Assembly: GCA_900545335.1 (NCBI GenBank) | Contig: UQYP01000008.1 | Coordinates: 46,974-110,973, forward strand | DNA from: an uncultured Sutterella sp. | GTDB lineage: Bacteria; Pseudomonadota; Gammaproteobacteria; Burkholderiales; Burkholderiaceae_F | Length of the DNA: 64,000 bases | Reading direction: 5' to 3' | Shown here: positions 17,600 through 26,931 of the stretch, piece after piece | Layout: each line of letters starts with the position of its first letter | Numbering within the stretch: position 1 is the stretch's first letter | Made by a program: the position numbers and the translations under genes | The notes under the pieces: model-generated | The model's database searches: none | The model's input: only the letters and a program-made list of their open reading frames with translations | What the model was told of the DNA's origin: nothing

Positions 17600-18397
17600 T
17601 TAATTCTTTTCTTGAAAAGAAATCCAGTAAGGAGTGTGGTCACTGGGTTTAGTCCATTTTCTCGGCGCTTTGTCAATATCAACCGCTTGAATATGATTTT
17701 TTAAAGCTTCGGAAACCAAAATGAGGTCAATTCTTAACCCGTGATTTTTTTGAAATCCGAGCATTCTGTAGTCCCACCACGTATAGCGTTTTTCGGGCTG
17801 ATCAAATAGTCTAAAGGAGTCACTTAAACCCAAAGACAGTAAGTTTTGAAACGCTTGACGCTCCTGCGGGGAGACGAGGATATTGCCTTCCCAGCCCTTG
17901 GGATCCCAAACGTCTCTGTCATCCGGTGCAATATTGAAGTCTCCTAATAGAGCTAAATTAGGAGATTTTTGCAGTTCGGACTTAAGCCACTCACGGAGTG
18001 CCTCTAACCACGCGAGTTTATAGGCATACTTTTCAGAGCCCACTTCAGAGCCATTGGGGAAGTAGCCGCAAACAATCCTTAAGCTTTCAGAACCGGTTTG
18101 AAAGGTTGCAGCGATTAAGCGTTTTTGCTCATCAGGAAACGATGGAATGTTTTTTTGAATATCCTTTGGCTCCGACAGTTTGTCTTTTCGATAGAGAATC
18201 GCCACCCCGTTATAGGTCTTTTGACCGGACCAGACAGCCCCATAACCTTCATTTTTAAGTGCTTCAATCGGAAAGACGTCATCGGTCATTTTCAATTCTT
18301 GAAGGCAGAGAATGTCTGTTTCAGAGAGTTTTAACCACTCCAAAACATGAGGCAATCTCATTTTGAGGGAATTAACGTTCCAGGTGGCGATCTTCAT
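17600..18397 (-). CDS. xthA: Exodeoxyribonuclease III
   Basis: A 265-residue apurinic/apyrimidinic endonuclease and 3'-5' exonuclease of the exonuclease III family, used in base-excision repair. Active-site blocks are visible: MKIATWNVNSLK at the N-terminus, LQELKM with the metal-binding Glu near residue 34, LLGDFNIAPDD near residue 150 and KPSDHTPYWISF at the C-terminus (catalytic Asp-His pair). Length is standard. It begins 11 bases after the oligopeptidase A stop, so they probably form one transcript. Confidence 0.95.
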   Translation of the reverse strand: MKIATWNVNSLKMRLPHVLEWLKLSETDILCLQELKMTDDVFPIEALKNEGYGAVWSGQKTYNGVAILYRKDKLSEPKDIQKNIPSFPDEQKRLIAATFQTGSESLRIVCGYFPNGSEVGSEKYAYKLAWLEALREWLKSELQKSPNLALLGDFNIAPDDRDVWDPKGWEGNILVSPQERQAFQNLLSLGLSDSFRLFDQPEKRYTWWDYRMLGFQKNHGLRIDLILVSEALKNHIQAVDIDKAPRKWTKPSDHTPYWISFQEKN

Positions 18398-18408
18398 CTC
18401 AAAGTTCC

Positions 18409-20442
18409 TTATTTGGCAATGGGTTTGATCCCGCTGTGACGCAAAAGTGCATCAATTCTCGGGGCTCTTCCGCGGAAAGCAATAAATGAATCCATTGCAG
18501 GGCGGGAACTGCCGACCGATAACACTTCATCAAGCCACTTTTTCCCGGTTTGCGGATTTAAAACTCCGGTTTCTTCAAATAAGGAGAATGCGTCACTGCT
18601 TAAAACCTCAGCCCATTTGTAGCTGTAGTAGCCTGCTGCATAGCCTCCGGCAAAAATGTGGCTGAAGGAATTGGGAAAACGGTTGTAGTCCGGCTGGTGA
18701 GTGACCGCTACTTCTTTACGAACTTGAAGTAACAGTCCTTGGATTGAGTCTTTTGCTGGATCAAATTCAGTATGAAGCAGCATATCAAAAAGGCCGAACT
18801 CCAATTGACGAACCATGGCCATGGCACTTTGGAAGTTCTTCGCTGCAAGCATCTTGTCATACAAAGAACGGGGAAGCTTTTCACCCGTTTGAACGTGAGA
18901 GGTCAGATTTTCAATCACCGTCCAGTCCCAGGCAAAGTTTTCCATAAATTGGCTCGGGCACTCAACAGCATCCCATTCAACTCCGTTAATACCGCTGGCA
19001 GCAGGCTCTTCGATGCGGCTTAGCATATGGTGCAGGCCATGCCCGAACTCATGAAAAAGCGTGAGCACGTCGTCGTGGGTCAGAAGTGCGGGCTTGTCAC
19101 CTACGGGTTTGGCGAAGTTGCATACGAGGTAAGCAACCGGAGTCTGAAGTTCTCCGTAGAGGCGATTGCGTGTCCGGTCATTATCCATCCAGGCTCCGCC
19201 CCGCTTGTTGGCTCTGGCATAAAGATCCATGTAGAACTGGGCGATCTTTTCACCTTTTTCATTTTCAATGCGGAAGAACTGAACGTCAGGGTGCCACACG
19301 GGGGCTGTGTCTTTGACGATTCTGATATTAAAGAGCGTTTGCACTAGTCCGAAAAGCCCCTTAAAGACTGCCGGCAAGGTGAAGTATTGTTTAACTTCCT
19401 GATCCGAGAACGCGTACTGCGCTTCACGAAGTTTTTCACTCGCGTAGGGCAAGTCCCAGCTTTGGGGATCGTCAATGCCTAATTTTTCCTTGGCAAAGGT
19501 TTTCACTTCAGCCATATCTGCTTTAGCCTGAGGCAGGCTCTTTTGAGCGAGGTCTCTGAGGAAACTGACAACTTCCTGTGGGCTATTGGCCATCTTCGTG
19601 GCTAAAGAGACTTCGCCATAGTTGTGATAACCCAATAAAGAAGCTTGGCGAGCACGCAGCTCAACGATTCGTTTCATCACGTCGTTATTATTAAATTTGC
19701 CTTCAAAATCTAATTCTGAGGCGCGCGTGACATAAGCGTGATAAAGCGTTTCACGAAGCTTTCGATTATCTGCGTATTGCAGCACGGCAAGATAATGAGG
19801 GATCTGAAGGGTAATGCGATAACCCTTTTGATCGGTTGCCTGTGCCGTTTCTTTAAAGGAAGCGATGTCATCAGCAGGAATCCCGGCCAATTCTTTTTCA
19901 TCTTCCACTAAAAGACCGTAGGCATTTGTGGTATCAAGAAGATTTTCAGAAAACTTTTGACTTTCCTGAGCAAGACTTTCTTTGACTTTTTTAAGTTCTG
20001 CCTTTTTGTCTTCAGGCAAGAACGCACCGGCAAGCTTAAAGTCAATCAACTCTTCATTGACAATGCGCTGACGAACGGCAGAGAGATTTTTAAAAGCATC
20101 GCTTTCTCGTATAGCTTTATATTTTTGAGAGAGATTGCTTTGAGAAAGTCCAATCCAAAATTGTGTGACGATGGGAAGCGCCTCGTTGTAGGCTTTGCGC
20201 AATTCAGGTTCATCGCAAACACTCATTAAATGACTCACAGCTCCCCAGGCGCGCGATAACGCGAGCGTTTTCTTTTCAAGAGGAGTAATGACGTCTTCCC
20301 ATGTTGCAGGAGTAGATTCCTTTGTGACCTTGTCAAGGACAGCTTGAGCCTCGGCAATTAAGGCTTTCATGCCGGGGACAACGTGCTCGGGTTTAATAGA
20401 AGGAAAGTCGATCAGATCGTTAATAGATAAAAGCGGATTCAT
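18409..20442 (-). CDS. prlC: Oligopeptidase A, M3 family zinc metallopeptidase
   Basis: A 677-residue cytoplasmic endopeptidase that degrades oligopeptides, including cleaved signal peptides. The zinc-binding motif HEFGHGLHH begins at His464. The third zinc ligand Glu is expected in the helix around GINGVEWDAVECPSQFMENFAWDW. Length matches E. coli PrlC (680). xthA follows 11 bases downstream. The opposite direction holds an AT-rich glycosyltransferase gene, so this end is a boundary between conserved and variable DNA. Confidence 0.95.
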   Translation of the reverse strand: MNPLLSINDLIDFPSIKPEHVVPGMKALIAEAQAVLDKVTKESTPATWEDVITPLEKKTLALSRAWGAVSHLMSVCDEPELRKAYNEALPIVTQFWIGLSQSNLSQKYKAIRESDAFKNLSAVRQRIVNEELIDFKLAGAFLPEDKKAELKKVKESLAQESQKFSENLLDTTNAYGLLVEDEKELAGIPADDIASFKETAQATDQKGYRITLQIPHYLAVLQYADNRKLRETLYHAYVTRASELDFEGKFNNNDVMKRIVELRARQASLLGYHNYGEVSLATKMANSPQEVVSFLRDLAQKSLPQAKADMAEVKTFAKEKLGIDDPQSWDLPYASEKLREAQYAFSDQEVKQYFTLPAVFKGLFGLVQTLFNIRIVKDTAPVWHPDVQFFRIENEKGEKIAQFYMDLYARANKRGGAWMDNDRTRNRLYGELQTPVAYLVCNFAKPVGDKPALLTHDDVLTLFHEFGHGLHHMLSRIEEPAASGINGVEWDAVECPSQFMENFAWDWTVIENLTSHVQTGEKLPRSLYDKMLAAKNFQSAMAMVRQLEFGLFDMLLHTEFDPAKDSIQGLLLQVRKEVAVTHQPDYNRFPNSFSHIFAGGYAAGYYSYKWAEVLSSDAFSLFEETGVLNPQTGKKWLDEVLSVGSSRPAMDSFIAFRGRAPRIDALLRHSGIKPIAK

Positions 20443-20608
20443 AAAAAATACCTGTAGATTAAACTGGATAATATTACATAGGTTTTACGAAGTCGTGATT
20501 CCAGCTAAAGATAGAGCTAAACTCAACATCTATTATGGATACTGTTTTGAATATCATTCTATAATCTTTGTCGTAGAATCTAAAAGTTTCCCACACTTTC
20601 TTTTTTAT

Positions 20609-21391
20609 ATGCTCAGATTACTTATCAATCTAGATAGATCTCCAGATCGATACGAGAGTATGATCAAAAAATTAGCTTGTCTTGGATTGGATGCCGAACG
20701 TATTTCTGCAGTTGAGGGCAAAAAACTAAGCTATCAGGAAAGACAAAAAATTTTGATAACTAAAGGATTAAAAAGAAGAATTTTATGTCCTAGAGATCTA
20801 AGCCTTGGTGAAATTGGGTGTTTTCTTAGCCATAGGCTTTGTTGGGAAAGACTCTGTGATTCAAATCATAATTTTGCTCTTGTCTTAGAAGATGATATTC
20901 AATTCTCTGAACGGGCAAGATATTACTTATCAAGTGAAGATTGGATACCCAAAGAAATAAATTTGATCCAACTTTGTTCAACGCGTCCTTCGCAAAGGAA
21001 AAAGGCCCGAGTGGGGAAAACATATATATTGCATAATGGTGATAAGTTATTGCACCCTTATTTTCCGGTTTTTTGGGGTACTCTCGGATACATTATTTCT
21101 AAGAAAGCCGCAGCTCAGGCATTAGAAATGAGTCAGAGGATTTATGCTCCAGTAGATGAATTTCTTTTTAATCCTTTGTCTGATTTTTCGAAAAAAATTG
21201 ATTCTTATAGGATCAATCCGTCCGTTATAACGACTGACGAAGAGAATCTTTTTAAAACAACTATTGCGGACGCAACGCAATATAGGAAAAAAATGCCTCT
21301 TAGGTTACGAGCGCTAGGCTCTATATGTAAGAAGTTTCATTATTTAAAAATTTATAGAAAGTCGACTGAAGAAACTATGTATTTTTCCTAG
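20609..21391 (+). CDS. Glycosyltransferase family 25 (LPS-type)
   Basis: A 260-residue glycosyltransferase of family 25, which includes LPS galactosyl/glucosyltransferases. The N-terminal LLINLDRSPDRYESM and VLEDDIQFS near residue 90 (the DxD-like acidic cluster) are diagnostic, together with GEIGCFLSHRLCWE just before it. The start is placed at ATG 20609 because the open frame upstream overlaps the divergent prlC gene and shows no homology. The gene is strongly AT-rich compared with prlC, suggesting acquisition. It stands alone between two gaps; together with the next gene it forms a small variable sugar-transfer islet. Confidence 0.85.
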   Translation: MLRLLINLDRSPDRYESMIKKLACLGLDAERISAVEGKKLSYQERQKILITKGLKRRILCPRDLSLGEIGCFLSHRLCWERLCDSNHNFALVLEDDIQFSERARYYLSSEDWIPKEINLIQLCSTRPSQRKKARVGKTYILHNGDKLLHPYFPVFWGTLGYIISKKAAAQALEMSQRIYAPVDEFLFNPLSDFSKKIDSYRINPSVITTDEENLFKTTIADATQYRKKMPLRLRALGSICKKFHYLKIYRKSTEETMYFS

Positions 21392-21898
21392 AGTGGTATT
21401 CGTTCAAAATAACATTGATTGATAATTACTTCTCGTTTAGTGCCTAGTTATCACTTTAAAGCCCACTAACAAGATTCACATTAGGTGTTTTTCGTTTATT
21501 TCATTTTCAAACTGATTGGAATTTATTACGCATTCGCACCACGGTGCGAATAAATGAGAAATCTCAAACTGGTTTCCAGTTGTCCGTTGAGAAAGCACAA
21601 TTTTAAAGAAATTCTACAGAGTACAGCCTCTATTTAAAGGATTTTGTAAATGCCCTCTATTAATATTACGACTCAGTGTTTTATAAATTAAAAAATTTTG
21701 GCATAGTAAAGACGCATAGGATTTTGAGAAGCGACAGTCAGTATCGTTATAAGCGAGCAAAATAAGACAGAGATTTCTAAAATTTTGTTTTATAAGTTAC
21801 TGAGTTGCACTTGATCTTTGACTAAATATGGTATTGCAACCATCGAACACTCAAAGATTTTTACTAATTTGTAAAAAATAGATTAATTAGAGGGGAAA
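21392..21898. other. AT-rich intergenic region, 507 bases
   Basis: No gene is recognised on either strand. It contains the inverted repeat at 21532-21551 and many short A/T runs. The last bases hold GAGGGG, the ribosome-binding site of the next gene. The region may be a scar of gene loss within the polysaccharide islet; that is inference. Confidence 0.5.
21532..21551. repeat. Perfect 9-bp inverted repeat (hairpin)
   Basis: ATTCGCACC and GGTGCGAAT are separated by AC. They lie 140 bases after the GT25 stop codon. There is no T-run, so a terminator role is uncertain. Confidence 0.5.
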
Positions 21899-22819
21899 AT
21901 GGGTTTCCTGAGAAAAATTTTTAGAAAATACATTTGGTTACCGTTGTTTGTTTTTTTTCTACAGAAGAAAATGTCCAAAATACAGACAATGGGAGCCATC
22001 CAAACTGTTCAATATTTGTTAAATAGCAACTCTTCATGCGTAAGATTTGGTGATGGAGAATTTTCGATTCTTACCGGAATGGGTCATCCGGGCTTTCAGA
22101 AAGCTTCTGACGAATTAAAAAATAAAATGGAACAGGTTTTGCAAACAAAACAAGAAAATGTACTAGTTTGCATAACAGGTTTTCAGAATTTAAAAATTTA
22201 CAACAGTCGTGCAAAATACCATTTCAGGAATGTTATGGTTTTGTTTTATAAATATTTTTCAAAAATTCTTTCAGAGAATGTTCTTTACGGAGACTGCCAA
22301 TTTACTCGTCCGTACATGGATACTTTAAATCGAGAATATGCAGAAAAAATTTTTGATGGGGTAAAAAAAATATTTAAAAATAAAAAGTTAATCATTATTG
22401 AGGGAGATAAGACTCGTTTTGGGCTCGGGAATGATTTATTGAAGGATGCTTGCCAGGTTGAACGTATTTTGGCTCCCGCTGTTAATGCTTTTGATAAATA
22501 TGATCAAATTTTGGGAAAGGCCCTTGAAATTGGGGCAAGAAATAAAAATCTAAATGCTGAGAATAAAGTAGAAGTTCTTTTTTTGTTGGCTCTTGGTCCT
22601 ACGGCTAAACCTTTAGTATTGGATTTAACCAATGCAGGTTACCGTGCTATTGATATCGGTCATTTGGATATTGAATATGAATGGTATTTAAGGGGCGCCA
22701 AGAAAAAAATTCCGATTCCCGGAAAATACGTCAATGAGGCCAAAGACGGGAAGGAATGGAGTGAAAACCCCGAATTTGATTTTGAACAATACAATAGAGA
22801 AGTTGTTGCTCGAATTTGA
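21899..22819 (+). CDS. GT-D fold (DUF1792/SP_1767-type) glycosyltransferase
   Basis: A 306-residue protein matching the GT-D glycosyltransferase family. Diagnostic stretches are CVRFGDGEFSIL (residues about 48-59), YGDCQFTRPYMD near residue 139, IIEGDKTRFGLGNDLL near residue 182 and LALGPTAKPLVLDL, with a final IGHLDIEYEWYLRGA. An N-terminal hydrophobic stretch (IWLPLFVFFLQ) may anchor it to the membrane. The gene is very AT-rich. A good ribosome-binding site (GAGGGG) precedes the ATG. dnaE follows after 13 bases. It probably adds a sugar to a surface glycan; the donor is unknown. Confidence 0.85.
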   Translation: MGFLRKIFRKYIWLPLFVFFLQKKMSKIQTMGAIQTVQYLLNSNSSCVRFGDGEFSILTGMGHPGFQKASDELKNKMEQVLQTKQENVLVCITGFQNLKIYNSRAKYHFRNVMVLFYKYFSKILSENVLYGDCQFTRPYMDTLNREYAEKIFDGVKKIFKNKKLIIIEGDKTRFGLGNDLLKDACQVERILAPAVNAFDKYDQILGKALEIGARNKNLNAENKVEVLFLLALGPTAKPLVLDLTNAGYRAIDIGHLDIEYEWYLRGAKKKIPIPGKYVNEAKDGKEWSENPEFDFEQYNREVVARI

Positions 22820-22832
22820 AAGTTACTAATTT

Positions 22833-25800
22833 ATGAATCCGCAATTTGTCCATCTTCGCATGCATTCCGAGTATTCCGTAACAGACAGTACGGTAAGACT
22901 CGACTCGGCTATTAAAAAAGTTAAAGAACAGGGGGTAGGCGCCCTCGGTTTGACCGATTTAAATAATATTTTCGGTGGACTCATTTTTTATACCCACGCA
23001 CGTAAAGCCGGCGTTAAGGCGTTGATGGGGTGCGATCTCGTTATTCAGAATGAAGCAGACAGAGAAAAGCCCTTCAGAATGGCAGTCATTTGTCAGAATC
23101 ACGACGGCTATAAAAATCTTTGCGAAATTTTGACGCACGCATGGCTTAAAAATCAGTACATGGGCCGTGGTGAAACAAAGATGGAGTGGCTTTTTAAGCA
23201 CCATGAAGGACTCATTTTTCTCTCAGGAGGCCCCGAAGGACAAATTGCTCAGTTGTGTTTAGCTGGGAAAAAAGACGAAGCCATTGCCTTGGCTAAGAAA
23301 ATGAAGCAAGCTTGGGGGGATCGCTTTTTCCTTGAATTGCAGCGTGCAGGACGTCCATCAGATGAAGCTGTCGTTCGTTATCACTTAAGTATTGCAGACG
23401 ACTGTGATATTCCGGTTGTTGCCACCCATCCGATTCAGTTTTTAGAGCCTAAGGATTTCGATGCTCACGACATTCGGGTCTGTATTGCCCGAGGTGAAGT
23501 TTTAGCTGATAAATCAAGACCGAAACTTTATTCACCGGATCAGTACTTTAAGAGCCCGGAAGAGATGATCAGTCTTTTTGCTGATGTACCTTCTGCCATT
23601 GCTAATACGGTTGAAATCGCTAAGCGCTGTAACCTGGAAGATGTTTTGAGTAAGCCACAGCTGCCGCTTTTCCCGACTCCTGACGGGATGAGTTTGGATG
23701 ATTACATTGATCAGCTCTCACACGAAGGTTTGGAACAACGCCTGGAGTTCCTGTACCCGGATAAAGAACAACGGGAAAAAGAGCGTCCTCGCTACGAAGA
23801 GCGGCTTCAGTTTGAGCTCGGCATCATTAAGAAGATGGGTTTTCCGGGTTACTTCTTAATCGTGCAGGACTTTATTAACTGGTCTAAACGCAATGGTGTT
23901 GCGGTAGGCCCAGGGCGTGGTTCAGGTGCCGGGTCACTTGTTGCCTATTCGCTGCGTATTACGGATATGGATCCGTTGCGCTACGACTTACTTTTTGAAC
24001 GTTTCTTAAATCCAGAACGCGTGTCCATGCCAGACTTTGACGTGGACTTCTGTCAGTACAACCGTCAGCGCACGATTAACTATGTGAAGTCCCGTTACGG
24101 CGAAGATGCTGTGAGCCAAATTGCCACCTTCGGTACGATGGGGGCTAAGGGTGTTGTGCGTGACGTGGGTCGCGTATTGGGGATCAGCTACAGTCTTTGC
24201 GATAAGGTTTCTCGCCTTATTCCGGCTCAGCCCGGCAAAAGCGTGACTTTGGCTGAAGCGGTGAAAACCGTTCCTGATCTCAAAGATCTTATTGAAAAAG
24301 ACGAAACGGTTGCGCAGCTCGTGGATAAGGCTTTACCGCTTGAAGGGCTGGTGCGTAATCTGGGTATGCACGCCGGTGGTGTTTTAATTGCACCAGGGAA
24401 ATTGACAGACTTCTGTCCTCTTTATTCCCAAGACGAAAACCCCGATAACGTGATCAGTCAATTTGACAAAAAAGACGTGGAAAATGTGGGCTTGGTGAAG
24501 TTCGACTTTTTAGGTCTGACAACACTCACCATTCTTGAATTTGCCATGCGCTTTATTCGTCAATTGGATCCAAAGACCACGCTGCGTCTTGAGGCAATCC
24601 CGATTGATGATCCGGAGACCTACAACCTTTTCCAAACCGGTAACACGAGTGCCGTCTTCCAATTTGAAAGTGACGGTATGCGCAAGCTACTTCGTGACGC
24701 AAGACCGGACTGTTTGGAAGACCTCATTGCCTTAAACGCTTTGTACCGTCCGGGACCGATGGATTTGATTCCGGAATATATCGCCTGTAAGCACGGTGAA
24801 AAGGAAGTTCATTATCCTGATCCGCGTCTTGAGCCGGTTTTGAAAGAAACGTACGGCATCATGGTTTATCAGGAACAGGTGATGCGTGTGGCTCAGATCA
24901 TCGGTGGCTACTCACTGGGTGGCGCTGATTTGCTGCGCCGCGCCATGGGTAAAAAGCAAGTCGATGAAATGAAAAGACAGCGCGCAGTTTTTGTCAAAGG
25001 CGCTGTTGAAAGGGGAATGGCAGAGGACAAGGCCGGTGATCTTTTCGACTTAATGGAAAAGTTTGCGGGCTACGGTTTTAATAAATCTCATGCCTGCGCT
25101 TATTCTTACGTAGCCTACCAAACGGCTTATCTCAAAGTGCACTATCCGGCGCCTTTTATGGCAGCCAATATGTGTTTGGTGATGGATTCAGGTGAAAAGT
25201 TAAAGCATCTGATTGATGACTGTTTTGCCAATGATATCTCGGTGCTGCCTCCGGATATCAATAAGAGTGATTGGGAATTCGTGCCAACATCTATGCACGA
25301 AATTCGCTATGGCTTGGGCGGCATCAAAGGTATTCCTAAGGATGCGGCAGAAGCGATTGTGAATGAGCGTAAAGCGCACGGCCCCTATAAGGATCTTTTT
25401 GATTTGGTCAGCCGCGTTGATCGAACGAATTTTTCCAAACGCACGCTCTTGTCCTTTATCCAAGCGGGTGTCTTTGACGGTATTGAGCCTAATCGCGCAA
25501 AGCTTGCCGCCAATATCGATAATGCGATTGCATTGAGCGAAAGTGAGTCTTCTAATGCTGGGCAGGAAAGTCTTTTTGCTGATGTCATGGATGAGGTTCA
25601 GCCTGAATATATTGACGCGGAACCTTGGAGTGCTCATAAGGAGTTAATCGGAGAGCGTGAAGTGATGGGGTGCGTGTTCAGAGGTCACTTTTATGGCGGC
25701 GTTCAGGAAGAGGCAGCCGCATTGCATCCGACACCTATTATCAATGTTAAGCCTTCGCCCAAGAGTGTTAAACGCCGCGCGCCATCAATTCAAGTTGCGG

Positions 25801-26303
25801 GTATTGCTTCCAATATTAGGCAAAGCTTCAATAAAGAAGGCCGCTTAATGGGTAGTTTCACTTTGGATGATGGAACGGCAACGATTTCGGTAACTTGCTT
25901 TGGAGACGATTGGCTACTTTACCGTAATATCGTTAAAAGTGATGAACTCGTCTTTGTTCGAGGCAGTGCCAGAGAAGATAATTTTTCTGCATCTGGCGTC
26001 AGCATTTCTGCGCGCTCCATTGAAGTTCCGGCAACGATTCGTGCAAAGAACGGCACGGTATTACAGATTGAATTAACCGATCCTAATTTTGATTTTGATC
26101 TTTTGAAGACATTCTTAGAGGATCATCGACCCGATGTCGATGATGCGGGTTGTCGAGTAGCCATTAGGGTCATGAATAAAGGGCTGATGGCATCCTTTGT
26201 GTTATCAAAAGATTGGGAAGTTTACTTAGATCAAACTTTACTAGATACACTTCGGGAAATCCCTGGTATAACGTACCACTTAGTCGATAAAAAGACGCAA
26301 TAA
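22833..26303 (+). CDS. dnaE: DNA polymerase III alpha subunit
   Basis: A 1156-residue replicative polymerase catalytic subunit. An N-terminal PHP domain is present (HLRMHSEYSVTDS). The polymerase palm has the metal-binding motif PDFDVDF near residue 403, preceded by GRGSGAGSLVAYSL. A helix-hairpin-helix region follows the fingers, and an OB-fold sits near residues 985-1060 (IQVAGIASNIRQSF). Length is normal for DnaE1-type enzymes in Gram-negative bacteria (1160 in E. coli). It is conserved core DNA between two variable polysaccharide regions, and the downstream YrbL-like gene may be read from it. Confidence 0.97.
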   Translation: MNPQFVHLRMHSEYSVTDSTVRLDSAIKKVKEQGVGALGLTDLNNIFGGLIFYTHARKAGVKALMGCDLVIQNEADREKPFRMAVICQNHDGYKNLCEILTHAWLKNQYMGRGETKMEWLFKHHEGLIFLSGGPEGQIAQLCLAGKKDEAIALAKKMKQAWGDRFFLELQRAGRPSDEAVVRYHLSIADDCDIPVVATHPIQFLEPKDFDAHDIRVCIARGEVLADKSRPKLYSPDQYFKSPEEMISLFADVPSAIANTVEIAKRCNLEDVLSKPQLPLFPTPDGMSLDDYIDQLSHEGLEQRLEFLYPDKEQREKERPRYEERLQFELGIIKKMGFPGYFLIVQDFINWSKRNGVAVGPGRGSGAGSLVAYSLRITDMDPLRYDLLFERFLNPERVSMPDFDVDFCQYNRQRTINYVKSRYGEDAVSQIATFGTMGAKGVVRDVGRVLGISYSLCDKVSRLIPAQPGKSVTLAEAVKTVPDLKDLIEKDETVAQLVDKALPLEGLVRNLGMHAGGVLIAPGKLTDFCPLYSQDENPDNVISQFDKKDVENVGLVKFDFLGLTTLTILEFAMRFIRQLDPKTTLRLEAIPIDDPETYNLFQTGNTSAVFQFESDGMRKLLRDARPDCLEDLIALNALYRPGPMDLIPEYIACKHGEKEVHYPDPRLEPVLKETYGIMVYQEQVMRVAQIIGGYSLGGADLLRRAMGKKQVDEMKRQRAVFVKGAVERGMAEDKAGDLFDLMEKFAGYGFNKSHACAYSYVAYQTAYLKVHYPAPFMAANMCLVMDSGEKLKHLIDDCFANDISVLPPDINKSDWEFVPTSMHEIRYGLGGIKGIPKDAAEAIVNERKAHGPYKDLFDLVSRVDRTNFSKRTLLSFIQAGVFDGIEPNRAKLAANIDNAIALSESESSNAGQESLFADVMDEVQPEYIDAEPWSAHKELIGEREVMGCVFRGHFYGGVQEEAAALHPTPIINVKPSPKSVKRRAPSIQVAGIASNIRQSFNKEGRLMGSFTLDDGTATISVTCFGDDWLLYRNIVKSDELVFVRGSAREDNFSASGVSISARSIEVPATIRAKNGTVLQIELTDPNFDFDLLKTFLEDHRPDVDDAGCRVAIRVMNKGLMASFVLSKDWEVYLDQTLLDTLREIPGITYHLVDKKTQ

Positions 26304-26329
26304 AAATAAAAATTATGAGGATGCCCAAA

Positions 26330-26911
26330 ATGATTGAATTACCGAAGGATTCTTCTGATCCTTCGGTGGTTGGCGTTGGCCACCATCGAATCTGCTTCAT
26401 TGATCCGGAAGATAGTCACAAATGTATAAAAGTCATCTACAGTCCGTCAAAACATGCATCAGAGGAAGTGCGTCGGGAAGTTGCTTACTATAGGCGTTTA
26501 CAAAAATCTTTGAAAGACTGGTCAGGAATACCAAAATATTACGGGGAAGTCGAGACCAATTTAGGAACTGGTTACGTCTATGATCGAATTATTGATTTTG
26601 ATGGTAAGCCTTCGCAAACAATGCAGGAGCGCTATCAGGATTTAAAAGAACCATGGCAGCGTGAAGAGATGACCGCGTTGGTGAGAAAGTTAGAAGAGTA
26701 TTTGACTAATAACCACATCGTAACAATGTCGCTGAAGCCGTTTAACATCCTGTGTCATCGTATTAGTGAAACAGAAATTGAGCCTGTGATTTGCGACAAT
26801 ATCGGAACTGCTTCGTTTATCCCTATTGAACTTGTTTGTCCGTGGTTTGCTAGAAATAGAGAAAAGAGAATGATAAAGAAGATGCAGAAGGTTGTTCTGC
26901 CGGCCTCCTAA
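26330..26911 (+). CDS. YrbL-family kinase-like protein (first copy)
   Basis: A 193-residue protein similar to YrbL, a PhoP-regulated protein with a reduced protein-kinase fold. GVGHHRICFIDPEDSHKCIKVIY resembles the glycine loop plus an N-lobe Lys. The usual catalytic-loop position near residue 140 reads TMSLKPFNILCHR, without the expected His-x-Asp, so activity is doubtful. ATG 26330 is chosen because GAGGA lies 8 bases upstream; two earlier in-frame ATGs (26315, 26321) overlap that site. It lies 26 bases after dnaE and convergent with the LPS cluster. Its function is unknown. Confidence 0.75.
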   Translation: MIELPKDSSDPSVVGVGHHRICFIDPEDSHKCIKVIYSPSKHASEEVRREVAYYRRLQKSLKDWSGIPKYYGEVETNLGTGYVYDRIIDFDGKPSQTMQERYQDLKEPWQREEMTALVRKLEEYLTNNHIVTMSLKPFNILCHRISETEIEPVICDNIGTASFIPIELVCPWFARNREKRMIKKMQKVVLPAS

Positions 26912-26931
26912 TTACGAGAACACAGAATTGA

